A DNA stretch of 64,000 nucleotides. Origin: Neckera pumila. Taxonomy: Eukaryota; Streptophyta; Bryopsida; Hypnales; Neckeraceae. Below the pieces are notes generated by a model. That model saw only the letters and a program-made list of their open reading frames with translations. It did no database searches and had not been told where the DNA came from. The position numbers and the translations under genes were made by a program. Within the stretch, counting starts at the first letter, position 1; each line of letters begins with the position of its first letter. The stretch lies in the NCBI GenBank assembly GCA_963969595.1, contig OZ018409.1:23428163-23492162 (forward strand), read 5' to 3'. Shown here piece after piece: positions 1 to 12,954 of this stretch.

Positions 1-74
1 GTAATGAATTAAAGCATGTATAACCAAATTCAAGAATTCCATTGGAATTCAATACAAAAATACAGGATCCGCAC

Positions 75-2131
75 CTGGCAAACACGCTCTAGAACTTCTT
101 TGTAAGTCAATTTGGCATCCACACCCGTATCATTCCCTTCCCAATAGAAGGCCACCTTATCACCGTGGCCTGCTTCCACATGTCTGTCGAGGGCATTGTA
201 ACAGATGTTGGTTTGGCCGCCCTTAAACCACTGTCAGAAACCAAGAACTAATTTGTAAGGCTTAAGCGAGAATTAAACTCGAATGCTTGAACTAAAAATA
301 AAAGTTCACCTTGGAAAATTATGGAAAATTCTAAGACATGTCCCCCTTGTTCAAAGATTTAGGACATGCTTTATTCTTTATATTGGTACATTTTGTACAC
401 CTTACTTGAGGCTTTCTAAATCGTTTATTTCACCTCCTATGCAGATGGAACCAACCACTTTGGGCGACTTTGACACTCAGTGCTTCAGTAGGCAGACAAT
501 AGCTTCCAAGGGTGGTAAAAGGTGACTCATTGCCTCAGAAACAAGAAATGATTCTTCTTGATGAACCAACCCTTACTCATGCAATCTAGAAACATCTACG
601 TCATATTTTTTAGGTCAAATCAAACTCCAAATCTAAAGTCAACTTGAATAAAGAGCAAATTGGAGCTCGTTCATTGGGATCTTGAAAAACAAGTACTATC
701 CTTATGTGTTCTCTCAATATTACAATGACAAAATAGAGGTTCAGAACTGGAGGTGTAAGATGCAGTACATCAATCAAAGTAAGAAACTAATGGTCTTTCA
801 TAACTAATGGAGAAATAATTAACTATACCTCAACAGCAACACGCCCCGTGCGAACATCAATATTGGCCGAGTGCAATTTTCCATCCTTGCTCGTGGGCCA
901 CTTCTTCTTCCAGAAAAAAGTGGATGCAATGTCACCCCAGAATCCATCCGCATCCTCCACAGATCGTTTGTACATTTCATCATACTGCACATTCCATCTC
1001 AAAGAAGGAGACATCAAAACCTATTATCACAAAATCATTCCGCATGTCATAGTATTGACTTCAATGCTCTGAAATTCAATTAATTTTGAAGTTCTGGATG
1101 AAGAAACTAAACTCAACTTGACAAGAATTTAATTTCTTGTGAATCTGATTCTTCAGAACATTTACCGATCACAATCTCAAGGAGAACTCATAATCCACAG
1201 GTGGCCAGCAGCCTTTCAAGCAGAAGCGCAACATTATTACCAACAGCCACTCCCCTCTCGCGTTTTTATTTGGACACTCAGTTGGACCCAAACTTTTCTT
1301 GCTTCATCATTCCACCACCCACAATCGTCGCACTCTCGTTGACATCAAACTAGGTACACTATTTTCCACAACCGAGTTCCAAATTTGAGTTACCTCGTAT
1401 GCAAAGGATAACATGCAACAAAGGTAATTTGAGAATCACGTTTCAACGGAGAAAGAAGAATCGCATTGTACTCGATTCGACAACAAACCTACAAATTGCA
1501 CAGCAGGAATATCAACCTCTGACACCCCCTAATAATTCGCGCCCCAGCAAGCACTAGGACTGGCACACTTTTTCCAACTAAGAGATTGCAAACAGAGGAG
1601 AAAAAATACAAAGTGCCAGAGCTGGTCCACAGAAGAAAGCAATGTCAGAACCGCTTTCCCAAAACTGTATTAAGAAAATACTACTTGACGAAAGCAGAAA
1701 TCGTACTGTGCTCAATAAGACAACAAACCTCCAAATCACAGAGCAGGAACCGCCCCCCGGTCCTTAATAGACTGCACAATGCTCGCATATACACTCACGA
1801 CATTGCTCTCAAATCTAGTAACAAGGGTTCGAAATGGAAAAAAATAGGAAGACAATAATCGTCAAGCCAATCCCGCCATCCCCGATCCAAACCCCTTCGC
1901 AAATCGCAAACTCCCTGAATCCCGAAAGAGGACAAGGCAAGCCAAGCGAGCAAAGAAGCTTACTTCCGCCCGGGAGGCCACCAACGCGCGCTCCCGAAAC
2001 GCCGCGCTCGGAGGAACCAGCTTCAACTCCGCCGGATCATCGCTGGACACCGTCATGTCCGCACTGAGTGCAAAATTCGGCCGCACGGACGCCAACGAGC
2101 TCAACTCCGTCGTCCCATTCCCCGACGCCAT
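75..2131 (-). CDS. ACS: Acetyl-CoA synthetase, N-terminal exons (partial)
   Basis: AMP-forming acetyl-CoA synthetase, which converts acetate, ATP and CoA to acetyl-CoA. Three exons are visible: 2131-1964 (56 codons), 984-829 (52) and 230-75 (52), all in phase 0 with GT-AG borders (donors GTAAGC, GTATAG, GTGCGG). The remaining exons lie beyond the left edge, so only about 160 N-terminal residues are present. Exon 2 carries the ACS N-terminal signature ([16 protein letters not shown], then FFWKKKW). Exon 3 continues [19 protein letters not shown] and ends in [11 protein letters not shown], as in plant ACS. The AMP-binding and catalytic motifs lie outside. The start is the first ATG before the conserved [14 protein letters not shown] stretch. 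Arabidopsis ACS is plastidial, but no clear transit peptide is seen here. Intron 1 is long (979 bp). Family assignment is firm; subcellular location is open. Confidence 0.9.
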
Positions 2132-2933
2132 AGCTACAACCTACCTCGCGCCGATCGAACTAAGCTACAAGTTGACTTGAAATTGAAAGACAAGAGCACG
2201 AAACACTACTGCACTTTCTGTAGATATGCCAACATAATGCTTGCGACGAATCAATGTCGGATCATTGGATGAGTGGCGAGATCGAGGAGAAAATTGCTCA
2301 CGAGTTGACCGTATTTGGCTTGTGCGTCAACTTCTAGCAATCACAAGCAAGATAAAGTATTCTCGTACACTGAAAAGGAATATCTGTGCGTACTGTGGAA
2401 ACAATCTTGACATCAATTGACCGCTAATGAATTTTTTGAGTTGCGCGATCAAGCAACATGAGCATAGATTCCACCTTGAGCTTGTAAGAATTTTGCGGTG
2501 TAAAAATTTTCGCAACGAAGAAGACGAAGACGACGAAGACGAAAAGGCCGAAAGCATGAGACGTCGTGCTTTCGGCCTCTTTGTTGACGAACCAGTTTCG
2601 TTTCACGAGTTTCTTATTACTTTCGATGTGTTCTATAGTAGTAAAAAAAAAGAAGGGCTGACCACCAGCTCTGGTGTCCCTGGCAGCATGTCATTGAATT
2701 AAATTTGGAGGGACGTCAAGGTATTAGCTCCTTTTTTGTGAGAGCTGGCAAAAGTTTGCCCCAAAAAAAAGTGTTGTTGGTGACCATCGTGATTGTTGAC
2801 TTTTTTGTCATTATTGGGTAGTTGTAGAAGCTTCCAGACCTTCTAACTTGACAAGAGTTCAAGTAAGATCAGCCTATTACCACCCACATTTGCTATCTAG
2901 GTACCTTGGAAAATCTATTTTTCATCTCACATA
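2132..2933. other. ACS upstream region with a hairpin
   Basis: This stretch contains the presumed ACS promoter and 5' leader (the gene reads leftwards). I saw no convincing gene. At 2491-2545 a GAAGAC/GACGAA-rich purine tract is followed by a 12-bp perfect inverted repeat, AGGCCGAAAGCA at 2545-2556 and its complement at 2567-2578, with a 10-nt loop. Short open frames here are low-complexity acidic runs and not credible proteins. Confidence 0.5.
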
Positions 2934-3004
2934 TTTTTTATTTTATTTTTTATTTTATTTTTTATTTTATTTTTTATTTTATTTTTTATTTTATTTTTTA
3001 TTTT
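2934..3004. repeat. 12-bp AT minisatellite
   Basis: About six tandem copies of a 12-bp unit (A, four T, A, six T) make an almost pure A/T tract. The Tyr/Phe-rich open frame running through it is a by-product of the repeat. Confidence 0.9.
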
Positions 3005-3252
3005 GAAACAAATGGACGATTTCCATTGATAGAAGGAAACAATACATATCTCACGTATTTTTCAGAGATTGAAAAGTTGGAGAGAAGTCATATGCAAGTA
3101 GAATCAAGACATTTTGACAAGGAATGAGTTTTTTGTGAATATTCAAAGTTTGTTGGGACTAAATTGGTGAAATGTGGGTAGACCCATGTTAAACCACTTG
3201 TTGATGTGTCCCCTCTCCAAGTGCATGGTCATGATGCTAAAGGGTTGCTAAG

Positions 3253-4215
3253 ATGACTTTGGAAGCTTCTAAATGACCAAAAACTATTCTTTTTCATTGA
3301 AGTTCTTTCTCCCTTTTAGTTGAACTAATGCACAATAAAGAAAGTTAAATTGAGGCCACTAAATGATTTTTTGTATTTTTTATTTGAGGAGATTTACAAT
3401 CAAAGTTGCCCAACTAATATAGTACAATCTTGGAAGATGTGTCCTTACATATAAAATTCTCATTCTTCATTACAAACACAAAAACTACCCTTGATTAATA
3501 ATTAATTCTAGGTGTCTAAGGCAATTGCAATGTTGCGAATATGGGGGACTGTTTATGGAATTTGATTGCCTTTGATGCTAACAATTTTTGTTGCCTATAT
3601 TCATAGATCTTTCATAATGTTATGGAAGGACTTATGTATGTTGATATTGGTATACGATGTATAGTGTAAAGGCATCTTAGAACCCACCTTAGGAGGGCCA
3701 AGGGCTATGGTGCTAATATGTGAACGCAAGAATGCAAGTTTGTGAGCATTGGGCTTGCAATATAGGTTTAATCTAGATACTACACACTCTAGAAGGTGTA
3801 TGTATCATAAATACCTGTAATATGGGTATTTGTAATATATATACCCTATAATCATAAACAGTTTCTATAGTTATATATACCTATAATATAGGTGTGTAGT
3901 ATTTCAGACTCATGGGCTTACACTCATATGCTTACATTTGTTACAAAGCTCCCACAATAGACTCCAATTAAGAACATGAAAATATGACAAACTACCAAGA
4001 AGTTTGAAGTTTGAAGGTCAAATGCAAGTTGACAATTGTGAGGAATATGAGTTGGCAAGCCGTCTTTGAATAGCAATCTTCGGGCCAAGGGTAATCAACC
4101 AAAAGGTTTTTTTTTTTTGGCATGTATAGAAAAAGCATTTGAAGTAATTATTTATCACTAGCAAATTCAGAATTTAAATCAAATGCTCCAATTAAATAGG
4201 AAAGGTTAAGAAAAA
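3253..4215. repeat. Dispersed repeat, copy 1 (interrupted)
   Basis: This stretch aligns with 15461-16040. Both copies share AAGCTTCTAAATGACC, then GTTCTTTCTCCCTTTT, GATTAATAATTAATT, CATAGATCTTTCATAATG and GCATGTATAGAAAAAGCATT, in the same order and spacing. Copy 1 carries an extra block at 3704-4081. No coding capacity and no clear terminal structures were found, so the class is unknown. Confidence 0.75.
3704..4081. mobile_element. 378-bp insertion with 9-10-bp target duplication
   Basis: Relative to the second repeat copy, this block is inserted and is flanked by direct repeats GGGCCAAGG(G) at 3695-3704 and 4082-4091. The unoccupied site in the other copy (15899-15907) has GGGCCAAGG once. 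A 9-10-bp duplication fits Mutator-like elements, but I could not find convincing terminal inverted repeats, so the class is open. The insert is AT-rich and non-coding. Confidence 0.65.
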
Positions 4216-5049
4216 AAAATAGACCACATCCTAACTATCATCCTAGCAAGACATCCTTACTTTAAAATCACCCCCTTAAGGCTAGGTTAGAAATAGATCT
4301 TTCTGTATTTTAACTAGATTTTGGCAAAGTAATTGTACCATCATGCTGAAATATACAAAATTAGTTATAATAGGGGAGAAAAATTTAAGAATAATAAAGA
4401 GACATCTATTTCACAAAACTTAGACATTGTCACTCCAACATTGAAATCTTCCTAGATTACATTTTTGTTACATATGGATGTTCCCTACATATCTAAGCAA
4501 TTAGATTAAAAAAATTCACCACCAATTGTTTTCAACAAAATTTCATGTAAAACCTTGAAAATTAACTTTAGAAATTCACCAAAAATGAAATTTTGCTTTT
4601 TTGAAACTGAAATTTTGTATGCTTGATTGGGATTGCGTGAGGATTTGAGTATTAATTATGTTTACCAAAATATACCAATTATATTGCACACTGTAAAAGA
4701 AAATGTAAATGGCTCAAATTGGCCGGTTGTAAGGTTACAGTACCCGACTGTACACCGCTGCGGCAGAGCAGAGAGTCGGTAAGTATGCAGAGAAACGAAG
4801 AGAAATAGAAGAAAACTTCCTACTTCAGTAAATTTCCAGAGCACAAAGTTATAAAAAAACGTGCAGCTGCATTGCATTCTAGATCATTACATTCTTGGAT
4901 TCCAAGTCAGGGCCGTTTAGGACTACACCAACACGATGTCGCTTGCCAAGAGAACATCTCTTGAACGTCTTAAAAATATCGGGCTACAATGTCGAGCCGC
5001 CAATGAACCAAGATATCTCGAAAACTTATGAACACTTGCAGGAATCGGG
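4216..5049. other. RPT1 3' flank, no gene seen
   Basis: Anonymous AT-rich DNA followed, from about 4660, by the presumed 3' untranslated region of the minus-strand RPT1 gene. No RNA gene, repeat array or coding exon could be supported. Confidence 0.4.
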
Positions 5050-8000
5050 CTAATTGTACACCATGTACTTGGGTGTCGCACTAAACTTCTGGTAACCTTT
5101 AATGACCTTGTTGACAGCCTCCAAGAAATCCTTCTCCGTCACAGTTTTCCTACGTGCACGAATTGCGTACATGCCTGCCTCTGTACACACACTCCGAATA
5201 TCGGCACCTGACAACACAATACTTGCATCAGTTTTGTAATTTCAAGGTACCGTTGACCTTCACAATTCTTCGCCCACTTCCATCAAGCCCCTTGGTGCCA
5301 TAGCCTCATGATATTCCAATCCTCTCCTTTAACGTTTCCCTCAATGTCCTCAGGTAACATTCAACTAACTAACAAAAACCAACCAAAGATGATCCCAACC
5401 AAATATTTTTTCACAAGCATACAGACATACCAAACTTCTAATAAAATCTACAGATACGATTTATGCAGGGGCTCACATCCAAACAATAAGGATAGAGCAA
5501 AAATCTTGGGGCCACAAGGATCTACGTTAAAAATGAGGAGATACGAAAGAATTGGATTAATCCTAACGTTAGAACCCAGTGAATCAGTCAACTTCTAAGA
5601 GAGCAACAAACCAAGTCCAGGACAATAAGGATAGAAACCTGTGGAATTGGGGCAAAGGCGGGCAAGAAGCTCAAATCGAATATCACGCTCTATATTCATA
5701 GTTCGCGTATGGATCTTGAATATCTGGGACCGACTTTCGAGATCGGGCAGCCCAAATTCCACCTTGCGATCCAACCGACCTGGTCGTAGAAGCGCTGGAT
5801 CTAGCGTATCAGGTCTGAACAATCAACAATTATTTTAGTATTCCTGTAATGCACCTATTTAGTTGTCTACATTAACCATACCAATCTCGCTCCCAAATTT
5901 TGGATTGTACGAATCAATCAGTAACTCTTTATCTTGCAAAGGTAAAGGTCTTTCATGTTTGCTTGCGAGTGAGTATAACTAGTTACGATACTCCTTCCTC
6001 AATGCGTATCTACAAGTGCTACAGCTACTTTACAGAAGCACCATAATCCTTGCAACAAATAAAACCTTTAATAAAAGAGGAGAATTTTACCTGTTGGTTG
6101 CCATCAACACTTTAATGTTGCCACGAGCATCAAAACCATCAAGCTGGTTGACTATTTCAAGCATCGTCCTTTGGACCTCATTGTCACCACCCGAACCATC
6201 GTCAAACCGAGCGCCTCCAATGGCATCTACCTCGTCAAAAAAGACAATGCAAGCCTTCTTCGAACGAGCCATCTGCTCACGGGTACCATAAATAAGAGAA
6301 ACATGTAAGCGAGTTACAAGAAGACATGACTCTACATCAGAATTTAAAAAAAAACGTGGACATTTGTACTAAACGATTATACATGAGGGATTCAGACACG
6401 CCAGACTCCTATCAACGAGCAAGTTTGACCATCTGCAATGCAAATGTTGTCATAGCAGGTAAATAGCAGGAAATTATTTTCAAGGCCAACCAATACCGAT
6501 CCTGAGAGACATAGAAAGATCGGCAATATTACCTGAAAAAGCTCACGGACCATTCGTGCTCCCTCTCCTACATATTTCTGAACAAGCTCGCTGCCAATAA
6601 CACGAATGAAGCAAGCATCCGTTCTATTTGCAACGGCTCTGGCTAACAAAGTCTTGCCAGTTCCAGGAGGGCCATAGCAGAGAACTCCTTTAGGCGGGTC
6701 GATTCCCAGTTTTACAAACTTCTCAGGATGCAACATTGGCAACTCCACCACCTAATGAAGAGAACAATGGATTTCCGGGTATCAGAACTAAGTGCGCAAA
6801 CAATACAAGCAAAGAATGAAGCTCATGACATCATCCGTATTCACCGAGCACATTAAACAATTCTACACCCCAACAGCAGTATTCACCTTGTAAAAATCCC
6901 AATAAGGTCCTACAAGTACCTTTATAGCAATATCACGTATAGATCTAATCAATCCCCAAACAAGAATTGAAACCTACTAGAACACATCTACAACATCTAT
7001 AGAGGTTACATGACAAAAACACTGACCTCGCGCATCTTTTCTATTTGTTCCTTACAGCCACCAATATCATTGTAGGTGACATCTGGCTTTTCCTCCACTG
7101 TCATCATTGTGACACTGGGGTCAATCTTCGGCGGCAAGGGAATCTGAATTTGATACTTGTTTCGGTCTACCCTGAAAATGTCAATTGCTAAAAATTAAGT
7201 GAGATCTTAACCAGAATATCATCATTGAAGCGTCATCACCTAACTTAATTAGAGCAGTAGGTACAAATCGTCAGGAAGATGTGCCTGGAAGGAACGTAGT
7301 GATAATAACTTGATCAATGTGTCTCGCAGTGGCTGAAAAGGGCTGGAACGAAACGTAGAAAAAGCTTACCCAACACGCATACCCTCCTCTATGTCTGTTG
7401 GAGACACCTTCTCACCCAATCCAACAACAAACTGCCAATTGCACCAATAATGACTCAGTGATCAAGTGTTGGGCGGATTCACAAAACGGTGGAACCCCAA
7501 CAATGTGTCAATTGATCGATTTAATAACCACAACTTGCATCACCAGTTCACGATGAGACCGAAGGAATACCAATACCAAATCATGAATAAAGTCAATGGA
7601 GCAGCTCAAATTACTGAAAACTAAGTCTTTAAGACCTTATTGTGACTAGCCAATGATGAGTATAAACATTGACTTAGAGACGCTATTCTTTTACTAGTTA
7701 AATAAACAAAAGATGAACCAAGCCTCATATTGTTAGGTTGTAGTTGCTTGCGATACCTTCGCAATCTGCTTCACATTGATGACATACTTCGAATCATCGG
7801 TGTTGGCGTTGATAATTTTTGTGCACCTAGCAACCTGCCAAAAGCAGCAAACTGAGACACTACCATCCAAGTAATAGATATGATAAAACACAAGACCTTG
7901 CAAAAACTGAAAGGCAACTAAGCATGCTTAGCGCTGCGCACTATATTTACCTGCAATGGTTGTTCCTCTTGCATCATCTGTTTATCTGAAACAAGATCCC

Positions 8001-9057
8001 ATTGACTAGGCACTGCCAACCCGGTGTCTGATTCCTTAATTCCTGCTCAGACGATGAGACAGTTGGCTGTCAGAAGCGAGATAATGTGCGGCAACGCCTC
8101 GGGGAATATGGCCAAGAAGGGATCTTCTCAATAAGGACAAGTGCAGAATACTATTTAACAGTAGGTACACCATTGAGGAAAGCAGTTTCATTCAAATTTC
8201 CCACTTTTCATAAAGAGAATTCATGGACATTCCATTCTAATTTTATAATGCAATAGGTCGCACATGTTCAACACCGGTAATCACGGTTTTCGAATGATAT
8301 AACAGGGTGTGGGAAAATAAGCTTACCACACAAGTCATTGACCTTCTTAGCCATCTCTTTGATGTCCTTCTCAGTTTTCTTAATAAGGTTGGCATATGGA
8401 CCCAAGCCCTGCAATAGCAAACTTCCACATCATTACTAATAATTAAAAATAAATTGAAACACATATACGAGTGTAGTATTTGGGAGATATATGGAGCAGT
8501 GGAAATAAACAAGCGCATGGACACCAGAAAAGACAAACAATCCTCCTAACAATCGCTCAAGGTTGCCCACAGCATTCAGTAAATCTCTCCCCTGCAAAAC
8601 TCACCATAAAAGAATGACCTAAAATGTCAAAACCCTAAGATTCGATCGCTCTAGCTTATAACCCCAGCTCAATGGCACCACGAAGAAACGAAATCGCAAG
8701 CATGTGGACACCGAGCAGTGCTGCGCGATAAAAGACTTTCGACCAACTCTCTAAAGCCATTATAAGGGTAGCATCTACACCAAGATCAGGAAAAGTGATC
8801 CTCAGACCACCAAACTCAAAATCATTGTGAAAATTCCACTTAGTTCTAAATTGCACGCAGATTGTTCACACTCTATTGTTCGGCAGTCGTTCGCGGTACA
8901 CAAATCGACCAGGCAAACGTAAGATTAGCGGAACAGGAAAAATCCAAAGAAGGGCGTGGAAATGCAGACGTACATAGGTTTTGAGGAGGGCGATGTCGTC
9001 CTCATCAAGCGGAGGCGGGTTCTTCTCCTTGAGCAGATCGTCGGCTATGTCCGCCAT
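5050..9057 (-). CDS. RPT1: 26S proteasome regulatory subunit 7 (RPT1 ATPase)
   Basis: AAA ATPase of the hexameric base of the 19S proteasome cap. It helps unfold ubiquitinated substrates and feed them to the 20S core in cytosol and nucleus. Ten exons on the minus strand: 9057-8974, 8408-8327, 8042-7951, 7834-7757, 7431-7370, 7171-7027, 6751-6533, 6272-6091, 5814-5639 and 5207-5050. All introns are GT-AG and phases join to 1278 bp, 425 aa, against about 426 in Arabidopsis. The N terminus has [15 protein letters not shown]. Walker A GPPGTGKT is at about residues 208-215 and Walker B IVFFDE at about 263-268, followed by the [21 protein letters not shown] segment. The C terminus is KYMVYN; in RPT subunits the tail contacts the 20S ring. 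The start lies in CACCATGG. No broken residues were seen, so the gene looks functional. Product assignment is near certain. Confidence 0.97.
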
Positions 9058-9624
9058 GGTGCGCTGAGCTCAAAAGGAGAACGGCGATGACGTTGCCGAG
9101 CGAAGGGGATGGAATTGGGGGTTAGGGTTTCCGGCGCGGAACAGAGAACAGAGCAGTAAGCTTAGTGCGTTCAAAGCTTTGCGGGTGCTGAATGACGAGC
9201 GTGACGAGCGTGACGAAGACAAAGACAGTGACGAAGCATTTGGAAGGTTTCTCAAAATCATCCATTGGGACGATGAAAGTTTTGAAAATCATCCAATGGG
9301 ACTGCAAGTCATCCAACTAATATTCATGAGGAAGCTTCAAGAGAAATTGTGTAATTTCATTGCGTAATATATCGTTGGGAAGAGGAAAGAATGACGGATG
9401 TTTAATAGGAATTTCATCCAATTGGTAGTCATTGAAGAAGCTCTAAAAAATGGTGGTAATATTTCACAAAAAAGAAAGAAAAAAGAAAGTTCTACAAAAA
9501 CTTCATCCAATTAGTATTTGTTAAAGAAGTTCTACAATAAATTGAATATTATATCAGTGAATAGAAGACAGAAATTTTCAATAAAATAAATATTTTATTT
9601 GAGTCAAAATGATTTTTGTAAATT
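9058..9624. other. RPT1 promoter region and degenerate short repeats
   Basis: The first part holds the RPT1 5' leader and promoter, including a GACGTTGCC/ACGTCA-type sequence at about 9087. From 9250 a short direct repeat (AAAATCATCCATTGGGA, then AAAATCATCCAATGGGA) is followed by three diverged copies of a CATCCAAYTRRTATTC-like unit, at about 9308, 9416 and 9505. No gene is visible. Confidence 0.5.
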
Positions 9625-10199
9625 TTTAGCCCCAAAACGTCTTCTAAAGTCTTTTCTAGAATTTGCGATTTGAGAAAAAAATTCAAAAAGTACTATTTGG
9701 AAGAAAATTTTGGAATTGATGTACGAATAAAAGTTGTAGATTTTGAATTGTAGATTCCATCCGTATAGTTAGATTCACCAATGCTATCACCAATATTTTT
9801 TTTTTAATTTTGAAAGGAAAATTTCAAAATCCCTTCTATATTAGATTACAAACAAAATGTTATCAATTTTTGGGTAAAATTTGTTGGAATGGATTTGAAA
9901 TGAGGTCCTCTTTACATTGTGACTTTTTAACATTTTTGTGTTTTTAAAATTTGTGACTTCATTCTTGCAAATCCATTTTTGAATTAGTAAATATAATTTT
10001 GGCTTAGTCAATCACTTGACATACTTCCACATTTGTAATTTTATTCTAATAACACCAAATCCAACCATTAGATAGGACAACAACTTGATGAAGTATCTTC
10101 ACAAATTAGGAGGACTTTCATCCAAGCAGAATGAAAATGAAACAAGAATTTTTATTTGTTTGTCGTCCAAAAGTTGGACGTTGGAGCACTTAGGATTAA
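9625..10199. mobile_element. TTAA-type MITE, subfamily B, copy 1 (worn)
   Basis: 575 bp, homologous to 28526-29105. They share TTGGAATTGAT, AAAAGTTGTA, GAATTGTAGATTCCATC and GATTCACCAATGCTATCACC. The left end is TTTAGCCCCAAAACGTC and the right end GCACTTAGGATTAA, both decayed from TTAA-CCCCTGAACG and CGCTTCAGGG-TTAA. A hairpin GTCCA-loop-TGGAC lies near the right end. Non-coding. Confidence 0.75.
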
Positions 10200-10471
10200 T
10201 CAATTTTACTATTTTAGTTTGAATACTTAGCAATTTATCCCTAAATTTTAATATTTGTATTTTAAATTATAAACGATTCGCAATTTCGATTATTTTAGTT
10301 GACAAAGGTCCCAACAAAGGTGTATTACATTTATGTAGGTGATGAATGGTACTTCTACTACCGTCGTGATGATGTTTGATTGATCATGATATTGATTCTC
10401 ATATGCAACAATCTAAAAGAAATTGAATACATTTTATCTATAAGATCCCATATAAGATTCACCCATAGATT

Positions 10472-11394
10472 TTAACCCCTAAAGGACCATTGTCCCTTCG
10501 AGGGACAAATGTGTTTTCGGGTAGGTACCTACGAGCTAAAATTTTCTCCTGATTTTTTGAAACTTTTTCAAAGATAGGAAAAATGATAAGCTTTGTGTGC
10601 ATATAGTTTTTTTTCACAATTGGTGCTTGGAAAAAAAAATTATAACCAAATAAGCGCAAAACAAGGAATGGCGGGCAGCTCGGGCAGCAAAAAAAATGGA
10701 CAAATTTTTTTTTTTTTTTCTCATAGATTATATTTTTATCTATTTGGAAAGCTTTGATTCATTTCATTTGGATTTGTTGTGAAAATGTTATGGACATTCT
10801 CGTTTTTGGGGCAATTAGAGCATCTTCTTGAAAAAAACCCTTCTAGGATGCATTTCTAAATGCAATTTTTCAAATTTTTCATTTTTTTTTTTTTTTGCAT
10901 GTTTTATATTATTTGCTAGAACAATCTCACCGTCGGGATTATTGCATTTTAATTCTATCTAAAATGTCTGAATATTTTAGATTTTCCTTCTATCTCGTAT
11001 CTACTTCTACTTAACGTTTTTTTAAAGAATGATAACTAAGTTTTTTTTGAATTTTTTTTTTCCTAGACCCTCAACTCAATTCTTCACTACAAGGATTTAA
11101 ATCTCAAAACACTGTAGTGCAAAAATTTTAAGTTTAAAATGTTCAAAGTCAAAAAATCTAGTCTCGCAACGTATTGAAAAAATTGTTTTTTTCACTTTAA
11201 ACGCAGATATCTTGCAATCTGTGCTGTCAAAAGTTCTAAAATTTTCCCCACACACTCTCATACTAGTTAGATGTAAGATCCTATGGTTAGATGTGATAAA
11301 AGAACATTTTTCAAACTATTTTAATTTTTGCTATAGAAATGGCAGTTTTGAGTCTTTTTTGGCAGAGAAAGGGCCTCGGTCCTTTAGGGGTTAA
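10472..11394. mobile_element. TTAA-type MITE, subfamily A, copy 1
   Basis: 923 bp including TTAA at both ends. Left end TTAA-CCCCTAAAGGACCA, right end TCCTTTAGGGG-TTAA. Inside the left end is a perfect hairpin, TTGTCCCT-TCG-AGGGACAA. Internal blocks ATATCTTGCAAT and TAAGATCCTATGG recur in the other copies. TTAA duplication plus CCC-starting inverted repeats match the piggyBac superfamily. No transposase is encoded, so the element is non-autonomous. Confidence 0.85.
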
Positions 11395-12635
11395 ACATGA
11401 AATTAAAGTGAAGTTGAAAAATTTATTGTACTATTCATATAGATTAATATACAATCTACTTTAAAATGAGTCTATCACTTAATTTATAGATTTGAATAAA
11501 TAATTCAAAAAATTGAGTATTTAAATCGTAGGCGGGTGAAGTTGTCTATAACATAATAAAAGTTGAGAACAAGTCGTAAACACAAACATGAAATATTTAC
11601 TTTTACCTCTGTAGCTATGAGATAGGTATGGTAGGATATGTTTCTCAAAATAGATGCCAATGCAAATTTTGAAATTATATTTCATCTAAAATTTATAAGA
11701 AATAAATTAACATATTACAAAAGTGTATTTGGAACAGTTATAGAATTTTGAAAAACTTGAATACTTCAAGTAATAGAAAGCCATGTATATTTTTCAAAAG
11801 TGTGGCCTTTCAAATTTTCTAGTTTATACCTTTGAGAATTATTTAGATACTACATTTAATACCAAATTCTTCATTCTTATCAAATGAATAGAATGATAAA
11901 GCACAAAAGTTAATTTGGCACCAAATGTGTTGCATGTATGATACCAATAATTGCTAGATATTGATACGTATACACTTTTCTTTGTAAACAATAGTTAATA
12001 GTTTGGAATTTGGCCATACTTGTTGCAAGAGAGTCATTTATTGTATTGTGTCATGTTAAAAATTATTTATAATAAAATTATCCTATGTCTTTTAAAAAAA
12101 CTTTGAAATAAAACTCTATTAGCTGAAATTAATAGGAGCTTTTTCAATAATAATAAACTCTTATAACAAAATTCTGAACCAAAATTTTAATTCAACAAAT
12201 ATAGTACATTGAAAGCTTATTAAAATCCACATGTTTGGATTTATTGTTGGTTTGAATGATAATAATGATAATTAAAGTTGTAAATAAATATTCCCTCATA
12301 GATAAACTTTTAAATTAAATTTGAATGATTTCACATTTCAAATCTTCGCAATTAGTGGAAATGTGGAATCCCTAAAGTTATAGAATTTATTGTTTTGATT
12401 TCATTTAATTATTGAAGAAAATTCTGAAGGATTGTTTTTAACAAGAAATGCCAAATTTTGAAGTAAATGTATTTTGGCGTTTATTATTTTTTTGGAGATA
12501 GTCCTTTACATATGTGATATACAATAAGAATATTGGATTTGCTTGTAATGAATGATGTAAAGATCAATTTCATTTATAGCAAATGTTGGTACTCTTAGCA
12601 CTCTTCAAATATATGATGCAAAGACTAATATCTTT
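11395..12635. other. AT-rich intergenic DNA
   Basis: More than a kilobase of AT-rich sequence. I could not recognise a gene, RNA or structured repeat in it. Confidence 0.4.
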
Positions 12636-12954
12636 TTTTTTTTTTTCTTGAAACACATGGGCAAATTCTAGTAATAAAGGAACAAGTACACATAACCAAA
12701 GGACCACATCCTTGACAGAAATTTTTACATTTTCTAAAACATTAACAAAGCATCATTTTAAGAGAAAACAAAGGGACAAGAGGCAGTAAAATCAAAGTTA
12801 AATAATAATAGCAAGTGAAGTTTGCTATTGGAGACCTAGGGACCCAAAGAAGACCTTTCCCACATTAGTTAAATGTCCCCATCTTGGGATGAGCAAGCCT
12901 CTAGCTCATTGAAAGATGGGATCTCTTGCCAATTCAGTCGAATTGGTGGAATAA
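12636..12954 (-). mobile_element. Retroposed insertion with poly(A) tail and 10-bp duplication
   Basis: Flanked by perfect direct repeats TAATATCTTT at 12626-12635 and 12955-12964. The insert starts on the plus strand with a T run, which is a poly(A) tail on the minus strand. This is the pattern of target-primed reverse transcription (SINE, truncated LINE or processed transcript). I did not find tRNA-like A and B boxes, and no reading frame is preserved. The first 40 bases of the minus strand are weakly palindromic (CCAATTCGACTGAATTGG). Confidence 0.7.

Noticed and set aside
2906..3127. Open frame with repeated Phe-Ile-Phe-Tyr
   Set aside because: It is a translation of the 12-bp A/T minisatellite.
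8656..8856. 66-residue open frame in the RPT1 gene
   Set aside because: It lies wholly in intron 1 and has no recognisable homology.
10459..10659. Open frames that recur inside the TTAA elements
   Set aside because: They are short, differ between copies and are broken in most, so the elements are non-coding.
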